This document shows, piece by piece, positions 10,847-23,399 of a DNA stretch of 64,000 nucleotides. Both the position numbers and the translations under genes were made by a program. Numbering within the stretch: the first letter of the stretch is position 1; each line of letters starts with the position of its first letter. The notes below the pieces were generated by a model that saw nothing but the letters and a program-made list of their open reading frames with translations, was not told the DNA's origin and made no database searches. The stretch comes from Nageia nagi (lineage: Eukaryota; Pinophyta). The stretch covers positions 159,030,001 through 159,094,000 of the forward strand of contig JBITNC010000001.1 of the NCBI GenBank assembly GCA_050084985.1, given 5' to 3'.

Positions 10847-12098
10847 ACTAGACTGGTGGTGTTTTCCTCTTGATATATTAAACTTGATGATGAAGGTATA
10901 TTTCATCACAAAAATAGGAAACTAAGAATTAATGTCGAAGTTATTCAAACTTAGACTTAAAGAATGATGATTGAAAATTTTTACGACTATGAATTGATGT
11001 GTTTTAATCCTAAATTACAATCATCAAGGAGGATCATGAAGTCTTGTCTTGAGATGAAATTCTCTAAAACCAAAGTGTTTTGATAATTTTAGAGTTATAA
11101 ATTATGATAAATATGGCAAAGCACTAGAAAAATGATGTAAACCTCATAAGTTGTAAGATATATTTTGTGTGATGCTTGAAATAATTATACTTTAAAATAT
11201 AACAAAACATAGGAGTTTGCTTATCTCTCATAGAATATTGATACTTAGAGATATGTTTTTTATGATTTTTCATAAAAAATAGGCATGAAATGTAATATCT
11301 TATGTGAAATATATTAACAAGGATTGTTAGAATGATGGTGTTTCCCCCCTAATATACTAAATCTAGTGATGAAGATGGAATATTTTCATCACAAGTATTT
11401 TGAGAAGTTGGGATTTATATAATTTTGTTTTTTAAATTCTCATTATATTATGAAATCCTTATGAGTGTTGTAAGCAATGTTCTAAACCTTAAAGCTAGGT
11501 TGAAAACATTTTCTTAGAGTTGAAGAATGATTATGAGTTGATGTGATCCTACCTTAAAAGTATTGATGAAGTATATTGATAACGAATTGATAAAAAAGTA
11601 TACATATGTGTGAATGAGAACTCAAATTAATGTGTACATTGATAATCATGTGATGAAATCTTTAGGAACATGTAGGGAGAAGTATTCTTCCTTTAAAGTA
11701 TAGTTGTTGAAAGTATGAGCCATTTAGCTTTTATAACTCACATATCAAGTTGCTTAGGAACAATTCAACCTTCGATAGGGAATGTTGGAATAGGATAAGG
11801 GAGATAAAATTTAAAAAGTAAAAGAATTTAGTAACTCCACCACCATGAATTTCATTCATTTAGGAGGATGGTAAAGTTTTGAGAAATAAGATATCTTTAG
11901 TATGGTACTCAAATGATTATGCATAAGTGGCTTAAATAGAGGTATGTTTTTATGGAAAAATATACCTACTCAATGTCCTCATCAATAAGGATAATGAAGT
12001 GTTTTTGAGAAGGTATAGCTTCAGTGTACTTATATCAAATAAGTCTATAATGCATTGCCTAAAATGCATAAATAAACACAAGGGAAAATATTTAATCC
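10847..12098. other. Old retroelement debris with a tandem duplication
   Basis: Continuation of the sequence interrupted at 2337. Two diverged copies of a roughly 486-bp unit start near 10848 and 11334 (shared TGGTGTTT, TGATGAAG, TTTCATCACAA). 11670-11895 matches 1860-2110, including a purine run followed by TGTTGGAATAGG at 11783. No reading frame of note. Confidence 0.45.
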
Positions 12099-13778
12099 TA
12101 GAGGGGGAGTATGTAATGATACATTTTCTTACTTGGCTTGAGATTAATAAAATAAGAAACAAAAAGGATTATTTTATTGACAAATTATATTTTGAATTAA
12201 CATTTGGTAAGTTGTGTTGCAAGGTTAAATATATATATTATTATTACAAATAATAAAAATAAAATGTGAGTTTAGTTTATTGGATACTATTATTCCAACG
12301 GATTTAATACTTTGATAAGACTATGTGTTACAAGTGGTAACAAGAAAAGCTATGGAAAGATAAAGGATTAATTAAAAAAATGATTTCATAAACCTTATCC
12401 TTGTGATTATTTAATAATTTATTTTATTAAATAAGGTTGATGCTCTTCAAGGGTTTTTGCATTTTGCTGGTTTGACAAAAAGGAAAAAGACTTCTTATTT
12501 AGTTTCAAGCTCTCTCCACCAATCAATGCTTCCTCCCTAATGCAATGGTGAATAAAATTGCCTTGTAAATATGTTATGTATTTTTGCTTCCTTTTCCTAA
12601 AGGAATATAGAAAGAAGGAAGGTCAAGGGATTCTTAGAGTTACCACGAATGTAGGTTTTAAAATGAGAATCAAAATTTTTTTACCTTATAATTTTATTGT
12701 TGGTCCAGGAGAGACTTGTTGGTTGGAGGAGCTTATTGGAGATTAAATTAAATATTATTTAGTTCTATGAGATATTTTATTTGATGTAGGATATTTAATA
12801 TCTAAAATTTGGAGAAAAAATAAAATATTTTTAGGATGTTTTGTGCATTCTTGTATGGATATGTGTATTGAGTTTTTAAGGAGAAAATATGTTTATTTTG
12901 ATTATTATTTTTTGAGCTAAAGTGTATCAATATTTATTCTATACTCTTTTATAAATTAATGGTTGTAAAATAAGTTTGGATGAAAATACATATGATTTAT
13001 GCTTGAGTCTTTTGAAATGTGTTCATTAGATATTATTCCATCTTATAAATGATGAACAACAATGTGATATGAGTTATTGCATGTGTCAAAATTCTGAGAA
13101 TACATAGGTGTTTATTTCATTTCAAAATATAAGATGTCTCTTGAATGTATTATGTTTTATTATTGTGTTGTGTACAATAATCTAGATTATGGATTCCTTA
13201 TTTTGATTGTATTGGATAGCTTAATCCTCTTGTTGCTATGTATGCCATATGCATAAAAGTATTATTTTTCTTTAATATTTGAATGTTTAGGTGGGTGTAT
13301 TGGGAAATATATAATATTTTTTAGCATCTCTACAAGAACCGAGAGCTTTATCGGGTGAAATTGGGCTCGCACTCTTTCCCTAGTCAACCACATTTAATTC
13401 TATTTCATTTTTTTCTTAATCGATTGTGCATTGCACTTTCATCATTAAAGTGCATTCTATATTTTATTAAGTTGTTAGTTTTGGAATGACACATTGAATG
13501 GTTAATGGTGTGACAATTTATTTCTCTATGTTATAATGTGTGCCTTCATGAAGTTAATGGTGAAAGGGTTTTTGGAGATGTGGCTTAGTTGGTGGCCATG
13601 TCTATTGAGTTTTCATTATGCTTCTTTTGAATAGTTTCTCATGTTGATGATGTTTGATACTAGCAATGAATCACAACGTATGGATGTACATTGCTAAAGT
13701 ATCATATGCCATTTAATATCTTTGTAAATGAATGTCTTCATCCAAGCTTTTTCTCATGTAACTCTTTTAAGAATTATT
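12099..13778 (+). other. Possible polypurine tract and LTR, then gene-free AT-rich sequence
   Basis: AGAGGGGGAG (12099-12108) followed by TATGTAATGATAC looks like a polypurine tract and the start of an LTR at about 12111. I cannot locate the LTR end or a partner copy. The remainder to 13778 is AT-rich with no coding sequence that I can support. Confidence 0.35.
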
Positions 13779-14850
13779 CACTACTACATTTTAGTGATTT
13801 TGTGTCATACTAGACATCATATAATTACATTTTGTCATGTCTACATCAATTTATATAAAACCAATTTTTTTGATGTATTGGTAGACATATGGATCGATGT
13901 ATTGTTTAACATTTTAATTGATGTATTGATTGCATCAAAAAATACATCAATTTAAACAAAGAATAGAAAAAAAAAGCATGGATCATGGCATGATTTGCTA
14001 TCAATCATGCATTTATTCCCTTAATACATGATTAATTTTTAATGGTGAGTATGATGCCATTAATGAGTGAATGAAGGAGCTTTCCCTTTATAAGTTCATT
14101 TTTGGTGATATATGTGTGCAAGAGCTAAAGACATGTTGAAGAACATAGAGATTAGTGTGTATCTATATTTTTAGTAAGCAAAATGTGCATTGCATGCTGT
14201 AACTGCTTGTAAAGTTTGGTAGATTCCTATGAATTTGTATGGATTCTCATGAAGTGTTTGAATATATTACCTAACAACACATATTCTCATGGAATATGAT
14301 AATTTCAAGTGAAAAAATACATAGCTTCCCTCAACATACATTGAAATCATTTCACCAAATGCAATAAACACTAGCAATAGTCCAACTAGATGAATTCACC
14401 TTTCCAAGCATCCTCAAAGCATGCACCAAACTAAGAGATTTGCAAAAGGGTTTATACATACATCAAAGACTCTTTAAAATTGGATTTTTTTTGCATGTTG
14501 AGGTTGTGAGTGCCCTAGTAGATATATATGCAAAATGTAGAAGTGTAGAGAAGACACACGAATTGTTTGATAAGATGCATGATGCAAACAAGAACTCTTC
14601 ATCAACCATGCATCCTATTATTTTGACATTAAAAATGATGCTTTATACATCCCATATAATGTTGATTATTTAATGATCAGAACATCGATATTTGACATAA
14701 TGAATTATGTTATAATTGATGCAAAAAAATGACATTTTGTTTGACAGTATCCTTAGCATCAATTGATACATCATGATTTATACATTTTTTTTTAAATAAT
14801 ACTATGGATTGAAACATGGTATGACACAAAATTGGTTATGTGTAGTAGTG
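13779..14850 (+). mobile_element. CACTA (En/Spm-like) element carrying PPR sequence
   Basis: The left end is CACTACTACA (13779) and the right end is its reverse complement TGTAGTAGTG (ending 14850). The inner ends also mirror each other (TTTTGTGTCATAC on the left, GTATGACACAAAA on the right). ATT flanks both sides (13776-13778 and 14851-14853), the 3-bp duplication expected of CACTA elements. At 1072 bp it is too short for a transposase and encodes none. Its interior holds a fragment of a plant PPR gene in the same orientation, which makes it a gene-carrying non-autonomous element. Confidence 0.85.
14281..14673 (+). pseudogene. PPR protein fragment captured in a CACTA element
   Basis: One reading frame runs from 14281 to 14673 with a single in-frame TAA at 14365. 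It reads FSWNMIIS at the start, then DEFTFPSILKAC, then ALVDIYAKCRSVEKTHELFD and KMHDANK: the successive landmarks of consecutive PPR repeats of the plant PLS class (organelle RNA editing or processing factors). About 110 codons are recognisable, roughly three repeats, after which the frame runs into non-PPR sequence. There is no start codon with a targeting peptide and no E/DYW tail. The termini of the surrounding CACTA element lie outside it on both sides, so it moved as cargo. It resembles the minus-strand PPR sequences at 31243-44700. Confidence 0.85.
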
Positions 14851-14853
14851 ATT

Positions 14854-15366
14854 ATTTTGTTCTACATTAAAATCTCTCTCCTTTTCATCCAGTTGGTTAT
14901 GTGAGTTGTAATGTTCTTGAGAATGAGTAATGTTATGTTTTTTTCTAAATCTTTGGTTGTTTACATATGAATTATTCCATACCTTCTTGTATGAATATGA
15001 TGAACGTAGGAAAATATGTTTGTTGATTAAATATATTTAATAAAGATTATAATGGGGTTATATGTTACTTTTACCATACCTACCTGTGTGATACATTACG
15101 ATTGAGTTGTATGAACCTATGATCTTATTAATTTGCATTTTAGGTGAGTCTCCTATGTCTTTTTTGTGATCTATATTATACTCTTCTTCCCAATGCATTA
15201 TGTTGGGTATGTTTTGGTTATTTTTCTCTATTACATTCTACATGTGTGTCATTCGTGAGTAAGTGATTGCTAAGAATGTAAGTCTATGAATTACTTTTGT
15301 ATTATTGAATTGTGTATTTGAAGAAATACTTATTATATTTAAATATTTAGGTAGTCTTTAAAGATT
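14854..15366. other. AT-rich sequence, no gene seen
   Basis: T-rich stretch with no reading frame or repeat that I can name. Its composition resembles 12800-13320. Confidence 0.4.
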
Positions 15367-15984
15367 CGCTATTACAAAAATACCATTGAGCATCATCCAT
15401 GGTGTCACTAAATGGAGAAAAAAAATTTTGACATCAAAAAGTATAATCCAATATCACATCACATTAGTATATATATTCTTGAAATATTTGGATATTATGA
15501 TGCTAAAATCGATGCTAAACATATCTCTAATGATGATGCCAAAATTATGAAAAAAATGATGTTAATGATGTTACCTTTGGTTACGTATTCTATATCCATT
15601 AGTGATTCTAATAAGGATATTAATGATGCCAATGAGTAATATTTTTTCCAAAAATATTTGAATATTCCATTGCTATAACCATCACTATAAAAGTAACCAA
15701 TCATAATGCAAAAATAATGGATAGGAAATGTTAATGATTTCTCTTTCGATCACATCGTCCATCTCCATTAGTGACACCATAAATGATGCCAAAAGTCTCT
15801 AATAGTGATGCTAAATGGTAGACATGCCATCCATCACTATATGTCACTCGTACAGAAAGTGGAAAAAAAATGAACTGTTTAATGCTCAACCCTATGTGCA
15901 ACACCATAGGTGATGTCATTACCATATTATTCACATTTATATATGTTTAAGTTTAAAATTATTGTTATCAACTTTGTTAGATAG

Positions 15985-16740
15985 ATGATGCCATTTATAA
16001 GTGTGATAATGTTGATTTTAGTGAAGAAAATTTTATCTTCTATAAGTGTGACTTTTGGGTTACAATGGGAATGTGTGCATTGGGGATAACTATATTTAGA
16101 TAAAAGGATAATTATGATTTGATGAATTGGATAAGTTTAAATTACCATTTATATTGTTATGATAGTTATCGTATGTATGAAATTCGAATTTTAAGTTTAG
16201 TTAAGAGTTTCTATTCCATGATGTGGATGATTTAATATGGCCAATTAGCATCTTACACCAACAAGGTGAAACTTAAGCGATAATGCTTTATGCATACATT
16301 GTTACCATGTTATGTATGCAATTAAAAATAAGTTATCCTAATGCAAATGTAAGCAAATGCATGATATCATTTGTAAGCATTGATTTCAATAAAGAAAATT
16401 TATCATCTATAAGTGTTGATTTCATATTGCAATGGACATGCATTGGGGGTAATTATATATAGATTAAAATATAATTGTGATTTGATGAATATAAGCAATT
16501 TAAAGTACCTTTTATACTATTATGATAGTTAAATACTTAAAGTACATATGAAATTTTAGTTTTGAGTTTAGTCGAGAGTTTCCATTCCATGATGTGGATG
16601 ATTTAATTTGGTCAATTAGCAGCTCGCACCAATAGGGTGAAACTCAACTGATAATTTTTTATGCATATATTATCATACATTGTTAATATGTTACATATAT
16701 ATTAAAAATAAATTACACTAATGCAAATGTAATCAAATAC
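15985..16740. repeat. Tandem duplication of about 376 bp
   Basis: Two diverged copies start near 15987 and 16363. Shared landmarks are GAAAATTT then ATC(T)TCTATAAGTGT, then GATTTGATGAAT, CCATGATGTGGATGATTTAAT and AATGCAAATGTAA. It lies between the motif-rich end and the transposase remnant of the CACTA element. Confidence 0.7.
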
Positions 16741-16805
16741 AATATGCCATATAAAAATATAAATCATAATATTAAAATGCTTCCACTTCACTTTATTAAT
16801 CATTT

Positions 16806-18110
16806 AAATTCTGTTATCATCTTCATCAATAGGACATACAATATATTTTTCTCTAGGATAACAATCAATTAGAAATAACATTTTATACTCTGATACATCT
16901 TTACAAAAAAATATTTAATGTCAATGTTGCAATAAAATATAAGGCTCTTTATCTTCAGGTAAATATTTTATGGAGTCGATTGCATGATAACCACTAGGTC
17001 TATCATGCAAGGTTCTTCTCCTATTAAATCCTTCAAACCATTTACATTCAAATACTAAATATTTGAATTACCTATAATTCAATTGAATTATTTCTTGAAA
17101 TTTTATAATATATTGTAATGTTCCTTCTATCAAGTTTGTATCTCTTCTACTTGCATGACTTGCTTGATCAAAATCAACCATTATTCCATAGCCAAATGTC
17201 TTTCTTTTCTTATCATTCTTTTCAATTTTGGAGTGTTGATCGTATTCCTACATTGTAGAGAAAGACAATGTTTGCACACATTTACAAAAATATTTATATT
17301 AGCTATGAATGTCTTACAAAAATATTAAAAATTAAATAACTCTAAATAAAATGATAATTATGTTTTATCACATACAATGATTATAATTAATCCATCTTCA
17401 TATATATCTTTTCCTTCTCTTTATTTCTCTTCAATTGCTTGCTTCATCCATGATATTGTACACTCATTTGGCCAACTTTCATCTCTTATATGTGGAGGTA
17501 GAGGACCCCTTGGATTGTGACTATGAAACATGATATGTTCTCTTGGAAGTGTATTTTTGTTACTCTTGTATAATTCAATCAATACTTTATAACATTCCAT
17601 ATTTATCATGAAAAATTGGTTTATATAATTGAATATGTCATGATCTAATGTAAATTCATAACAACATAATATATATTCATTATTAACCATTGATTAAATT
17701 AAATCCAAAATGCATGTATATTTTATTATAAATTACTAATATTCAAAAACAAAATGTACCTTTAAGAGATTATCGTATCCCATTTGTTTCTAAAACCTCA
17801 CCTTCTAATTTTTCTAGTATTTTTCTAGATTTCACATCTTTAGGGTAGAATCATCAATTTGGAAAACACACACAATTGCATAAAAATTATGATTCTTGTA
17901 CAATGTATCTCTCACCCATAGATCCTCTTGGTCATGCTTTTTTTCTAACAAATATTCTTAGTACTTTAAAAAATCTCTCTACAAAAAAGATATTTTCATA
18001 CCTAATAGCTTCTGATAGAGTACTTGATTATGTGACAAATAGATTGTACTTAAGAATGAATGTGCAAGGAATGCATCATTCTTCGATTAGATGTTCGTTC
18101 ATGCCTACAA
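16806..18110 (-). pseudogene. CACTA transposase C-terminal remnant (DUF4218/DUF4216-like)
   Basis: Read on the minus strand from 18110 down. About 17995-17884 gives FERFFKVL-like text (FFVERFFKVLRIFVRKKA, then PRGSMGERYIVQES), the signature of the DUF4218 segment found after Transposase_21 in En/Spm elements. 17690-17421 is an 89-codon frame with a plausible linker. About 17255-16806 gives FGYGIMVDF, then FECKWFEGFN, then EPYILLQH, matching the pattern of the DUF4216 tail (CKWFD ... EPFILA). Several stops and shifts separate these. The catalytic part upstream is missing. Family membership rests on these motif strings and their order. Confidence 0.65.
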
Positions 18111-18140
18111 AAACTTCATTCTCCAAGATATGTTAATCCT

Positions 18141-18479
18141 ATATTAAATTTTATACCACATGTAACTATAAGATTCATGATTTACAAGGTAAGTATGTTA
18201 ATGCTAAGAAATGATAGTGCAAGCATTGGTTAGCCAATGTGGATGCAAATGTTAGTCCATAATGAATTTGGTCACCAAATATTTTGGTAATGAATTCAAA
18301 TGGAAAGAGGAGATGGAATTTCATGTTTTGGAGAGGTTGGAGGAAGAAAGTGGTAGTTAATTATCACATGTCTCATTAATTATGTCCTATTTTGATTTTA
18401 AATAGGCCCAAATTATTTTCATTTATCACTTTCACTATTTGTAATCAAAGCTCTGATCCAAGAAGGGTTTGGTGAGCCT
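18141..18479. other. No gene seen
   Basis: AT-rich spacer between the CACTA remnant and the next pseudogene. A tRNA-Met-primer-like string on the minus strand near 18447-18464 (GGATCAGAGCTTTG) has no LTR end beside it. Confidence 0.35.
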
Positions 18480-20470
18480 AGTGAGGTGATGTGAGCATTA
18501 TGGGTGATCAATATTGCAAGGTAAATGATATTATTTATGAATGGAATTAATTTAGGTCAATTTTATGAATGTAGTTTCATCAATTTCTTATGGATCCTGA
18601 GCCCATATCCTAGAGATAAAATAAGTATATAGCATGGAAGGATAAGATCACTAATGCCATATGTGTGAGTGGAAAAGAAGCTACTAATAACCCTCATGGA
18701 GAGATGATATGATAGGACCAATACCTTCCACCTTCCTATTAGGAAGATCCCTATTGTATCAATGGACTAACATAGGATCTTACAAGAAACCATGAAGGGC
18801 TAGCCCATATTCTTTGAGAAAGAGATGATGGATACATAGTGCAATTCATCCATGAAATGGCTCACTAGAATTGAGGGTTACCATGAAGGGAATATAGGTG
18901 CCTTCATTCATCATTCCTTTAGAGGTAATATGAAGAGCTTTAGGTGAGTTTTATTGATCATGGTAGTATACATAGATAGCATTATCTATCCATATAAGAA
19001 CAATTAGGTCTTCCCACTTGGTTTGATATGGGTCATTTATAAGATGAAATTGAGTCATCGATAAGTGTGGGAACCTTATATTATAGCTCAAATTTACCAT
19101 AATTTGCATAATTTTATCATCATGGAAAAGAGTGGCATATTTGTTTATGCTTTAATTCTAGGCTTATGAGTATAATGCACTAGCTTGACCAAGAAAGCTT
19201 CATATGCATGGTATGGCTCTATAGCATCCGATGTGGTATCCATGGGCTAAGATTGGGAAGATCACATGTATCCATAAGACCATGGAGGCTAACCAAAATT
19301 TCATTGATGGGTTTATGGTTGGTAAGTATATTTCCATAAAGAGTGTAGCATTTAGTTTTATTTATTGGTTTATTGGGTAAGGAAGCAAATTGGCTTATAA
19401 CTTTGGGTTTTGCAGGAGATGTGATTTATAGACCATATGCAAGGATACCTTATTGGCCGAATGATCCAAGGGATGAGCTAGATTAGTAGCATATGCCATG
19501 CTATCGAAAGACACATAAGATATTTATGGATCTTTATAGACCTAGGATGGTTATGAGATAGTTCAATAAGAGATAATTCATTCCTCCAAAATGCAAGTTT
19601 ATGATGAGGACGGGTAGGTATAGGGAATATGATCCTAACCTATATGATACACCTCCCAAGTGGGAGGTATATTGACATCCTCCCCATGATCATGGATCAT
19701 GGAGTGATTTTGATGATGAGGAAGCTAAGCCACCAAATTGGCCTCTTTTTTACCAGACTTACTTAACATGGTGGGCTGGGGCTAGACCAGATCCACTCAT
19801 ACTAAATGGATTGGAGCACCTAGCAAAGGCTATGAAGGGTGAGGTGGATGAGGGAGAGAAGTAAGATGGAGATGAGGAGGAAGAAGAGAATAAATATATG
19901 TAGATGGAGAATCCACCATAGCAAGAGGAACATGGAGGATTGAATGTGCCCATTGGAATTCCCATCATGAAGACCCAACAATAGCTTAAAAATGAGCTCA
20001 ATAAGTATGCTTCTTTGTGTACATGCAAGTTAGTACTTTTAAAAAAATACTATAACTAACATGAATGCTTTGTTTTGTTTTTCCAAATCAAATAAAATTA
20101 GATCTATATTCAAAGAAAGCAATAAGATAACAAGCTGAGGATGCACTAGCTATCTTGAAGGAGGAGACTATTGCCAAATACAGGGAGATAGAGGGGTTGA
20201 AGGTTAGACTTACATTTTTAAAGCAGAGCATGGAGATATTACAAAAAATTCATGAGGATGAATAGGATAATAACTTCAAGTTCTATCATATAATAAGAAG
20301 ATTAATGATCTAAAAAATGAGAAAGGATACTTACAAGCTCAACTTATAGCACTGGAGTATCAGACTGGACTAAAGAGGCCAAGTTTCGATAGGATAGCCT
20401 CTAGGTTAAAGAGTTTTAGGATTGCTAGGACTCACTATGGTACCACTAATGATGTTAGCATAGGGAATTA
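18480..20470 (+). pseudogene. Decayed gene resembling plant-mobile-domain proteins, with coiled-coil tail
   Basis: Coding-like plus-strand sequence with many stops and shifts. Around 18850-19180 phrases such as FPLGLIWVIYKMKLSHR and IAQIYHNLHNFIIMEKSG are readable. Around 19430-19800 it gives YRPYARIPYWPND, then LYRPRMVMR-FNKR-FIPP, then GRYREYDPNLYDTPP and YQTYLTWWAGARPD. The string R.VMRQF..(R/Q).IPP, followed by an acidic and Trp-rich segment, is typical of the plant mobile domain (aminotransferase-like, MAIN/PP7-long-form relatives), a domain often found inside plant transposons. An acidic stretch (19850-19920) and a charged heptad-rich tail (20130-20470, ending at a stop near 20472) follow. 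It ends only about 40 bases before an LTR. The family call is tentative. Confidence 0.45.
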
Positions 20471-20513
20471 ATAATGACTTAGTTGTATGGATGGATGTAT
20501 TTGGAAAAGATAA

Positions 20514-21195
20514 GGTAACACCCTATTTTTTTATTAATATAATTGAGATATATTATTATTGTATACACATCAAAATGAACCTTTATGTTTTTAATAAATA
20601 ATTTTAATCTCTTAATAGATTATTATGTAAAAAGGTATTAAAAAATATATAAAAGAGGTGTAGGCCATGTATTTGACCCTTGTGAATTGTACAAGGGGTC
20701 AAAATATCAAATTCACGTAAACTTGTATCATATATAAAGGCATCATTTGATGACCTATAAATCATGAGAAATCATGGGCTAATAATCATTTCAAGCTAAT
20801 ACAAGTATTATCAATTGAAGATCATTTGAAGGATTGCAACTTGCTTTGCCTATCTATATTGTGCATCTATTATTCTATAAGTTCACATGTATATTCATCA
20901 TCTAATTATTTGCTAATTTGCTCATCGCTACATTCTTGTTCATGTTTGTAATTCCACTCATCTTATAGCATTAATGGCATGCCAATTCTAGGGCATCAAT
21001 GGTGTACTTGTTCATGAATATATGCTCTATCTTTTATGCATTTTATGATTAAAAAAATGAATATAGAATCTAAGTAAACACTACTACATTCTTGCTACAT
21101 ATTATAGCCATATTTTTTATTTTAATATTTACAAAGTAGAGAAATAGTGCATTAATCAATCCCACTTGCATTAATCGCATTATTTAGCCACTACA
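20514..21195 (+). repeat. 5' LTR of the Tat element
   Basis: About 682 bp from GGTAACACCCTA (probably TGTAACACCC originally) to CCACTACA, immediately followed by a primer-binding site. It contains a TATATAAAGG-type box at about 20732. No partner LTR is in the window, so the left boundary rests on the motif and the right on PBS adjacency. Confidence 0.6.
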
Positions 21196-21197
21196 TT

Positions 21198-21212
21198 TGG
21201 TGAACCTGAATG
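21198..21212 (+). promoter_or_regulatory. Primer-binding site of the Tat element
   Basis: TGGTGAACCTGAATG starts two bases after the LTR end ACTACA. The TTTGGTGAACC arrangement after an LTR is common in plant Ty3/gypsy elements. I do not assign the tRNA with certainty. Confidence 0.55.
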
Positions 21213-21315
21213 CTAGATTTATCTTACCCTAGAGGCAAGATCATGCTAACCCTTATTATCAGGATCAAGCTACCAGCATTATATATTTCTATCTTTAGGA
21301 AGCCAATGATGTTAA

Positions 21316-22480
21316 TATGGATCAACTCATAGCCATGCTTCAAGATCTAAACATGAATATTCTGCATTTGTGAAGAGAGATCATTGTAAATAACAATCCA
21401 GGTTCCAGCTTGACTAATCCAAGAGATTCATCTGATACCACACCATCCAATCCTAATGACTATGATGGTATTTTTGTTTCACCTTTTATGAATGAAATAC
21501 ATAATTTTCCCCTACCAACCTGATCATAAGACCCCCAAGTTTGAAATTTTCAATAGCAAATAGGATCCCATGCAGCATCTCATTAGCTTTCAAGAGGAGT
21601 GCTTGTTGAAACTAGGTTCGAATGATAGCTTAATGGCTAAATTCTTCCCAAGGAGTTTGAAAGGTGATGCTACTCAATGGTTCTACTCTCTACCTAGTAA
21701 GTCTATTGATTCCTTCAAAACCTTAGTTCGAATATTTATGGTCAATATAAGCATAATATTAAATAACAAGGCAATATATCAAAATTATGTGCACTTCATC
21801 AAGTAATTAATGAAACCATAGAAAAGTATGTCTTGCGCTTCAAAAAGGTATGGCAAATTACTCAAGTTATACTAGATGAATCTAATATTTGTGGCATATT
21901 TCATGAATCTATTATATCTTTACTTCAATTACATGCTCCTAGTGCTAAGGATGTTAGTTTTAGTACTCTAGTTTAACAATTAGTACAAAAAGATAAAGTT
22001 TTATTATCTATAGGAGAGCTTAAATATACATCTAACAATTTTTCAAAGATAATAGGAAATCATATGCCAAAAAAGAGGAGAAACTAGTTAATATGGTGGA
22101 TAAACCCAAGACTCTTCCAAAGGCAAAAAGATCTACTTCCTCTAAAGAGATGAACTACACATTTCCAATTCCACCAAGAATTATTTTAAGGGACTTAATG
22201 AAGAAAATTTCCCTACACCCACTTGAAAAATTTGATGATGATACCCCTTTGGGACACTTTGAGGCATATTGTGCTTATCATCAACAAAAAAGGCATGCTA
22301 CAAATTCTTGCAAAACATTGGAAGTAGCTTATCATAGTCCTCAGAGAACAAGGAAGGTACGATATTGATGAATGTATTGCTAAACAAGGAGATGCCATCA
22401 ATGTGGTCGCAATAGTCAAAGAGGTGTGTACTAACTTACAAATAGGACTTCCACACAATGTTCCAAATCCAATTACCACT
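21316..22480 (+). pseudogene. gag of the Tat element
   Basis: Capsid/nucleocapsid polyprotein remnant. It starts at 21316 (MDQLIAMLQDLNMN). The retrotransposon-gag core lies around 21560-21990: HLISFQEECLLKLG, then LMAKFFPRSLKGDATQWFY and SLPSKSIDSFKTL, a normal gag layout (interaction helix, W-F-SLP motif). A C..H...GH.T..C-type zinc-binding remnant (YHQQKRHATNSCKTL, near 22270) closes the nucleocapsid, with the Gly of GH changed to Arg. Stops, including those near 21374, 21820 and 22089, and frame changes break it. It should have formed particles with protease and RT encoded downstream. Confidence 0.75.
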
Positions 22481-22519
22481 CAATAAGTAAGTATCCCACC
22501 TAATCCTAAATTTTACAGT

Positions 22520-23244
22520 ATGATTGATCAATTAAAAAATACACCAGCCAAGATTAGCTTTTATGATCCCATTTCTACTTCTCAAGCTCATAGGGATGTT
22601 TTATATGCTTTATGTAAGAATGAAATTATTCCTACTAACATTTCAATGGCTACATTTTTTAATAAGCTCCAAACTATTAGGGAAAGTGACACTATCTCCA
22701 TTCATAAGTCTAAAATACTCAACCATAAACTACTAGATGAGTGTGCAACTTTATATATCACCCCTATGGTAGATGAATGGGAAGTCACCAGGATCATGGT
22801 AGATAATGGTTCAATTGTGAATGTATGTTCTAACCATTTTTTGACACAATTACAAGAAAAATGGGTAATAATCCCCCTTTAGAAGAAGCTACTTTCAAAA
22901 TTAGAACCTATGATAGTTCTTATAACAAACCACTAGGCATAGCTATCATCATGATTACCACATGAGTTAGAACTATTCCAACCAAGTTTCAAGTAGTTAA
23001 TTCTAAGTTAACTTATAACATGCTTTTAGGAAGACCTTGGATCCATGATATGGATGTTGTTCCTTCTACATTACATGGTATATCGAAATTTGAATTCCAA
23101 GGAGAAGTACATAAAATCTTGACTGAGCTTGAGCCTCATGCACTATGCAATGCTTTTGACTTTGAAGAGATGGCCTTGGTTTCACCACTTTTCGAAATAG
23201 AACCCTTGGATGATCCCACACTAGGGGAAAATATAGATAAATAG
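22520..23244 (+). pseudogene. Retropepsin (protease) of the Tat element
   Basis: The aspartic protease active-site region reads RIMVDNGSIVNVCS near 22790-22830, where the usual D-(S/T)-G triad is D-N-G. Downstream (23010-23070) comes YNMLLGRPWIHDMDVVPSTLH, the very characteristic C-terminal protease strand of plant Tat/Athila-type elements. Frames 22520-22882 and 23020-23244 are separated by stops. The altered triad and the breaks mean no activity is expected. Confidence 0.75.
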
Positions 23245-23399
23245 GTACAAATCATAGAAATAGGTATGGAAACTTAAAAAATAGATGATATAGACTTATT
23301 TGCATCTATTAAAGACTTGAGATAGCCTCAAATATTGGTTATTTCAAGCCACCAATGCTATGTTGTTCTACATACAAGGTGCCAGCACTATATGAATGA

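Larger units (their letters stand above)
15367..18140 (-). mobile_element. Decayed CACTA element, transposase end on the minus strand
   Basis: The low-coordinate end reads CGCTATTACAAAAATA, one base from a CACTATTACA terminus, preceded by ATT. The next 600 bases are dense in GATGCC, GTGACACC and GTGATGC motifs, like the subterminal repeats of CACTA elements. Further in, on the minus strand, are CACTA transposase domains (separate entry). No high-coordinate terminus is recognisable, so the element is truncated or too decayed. A comparable motif-rich end occurs at 44840-45313. Confidence 0.6.

Noticed and set aside
18447-18464. A minus-strand primer-binding-site-like string (GGATCAGAGCTTTG)
   Set aside because: No LTR end (CA) lies directly before it on the minus strand and no gag follows.
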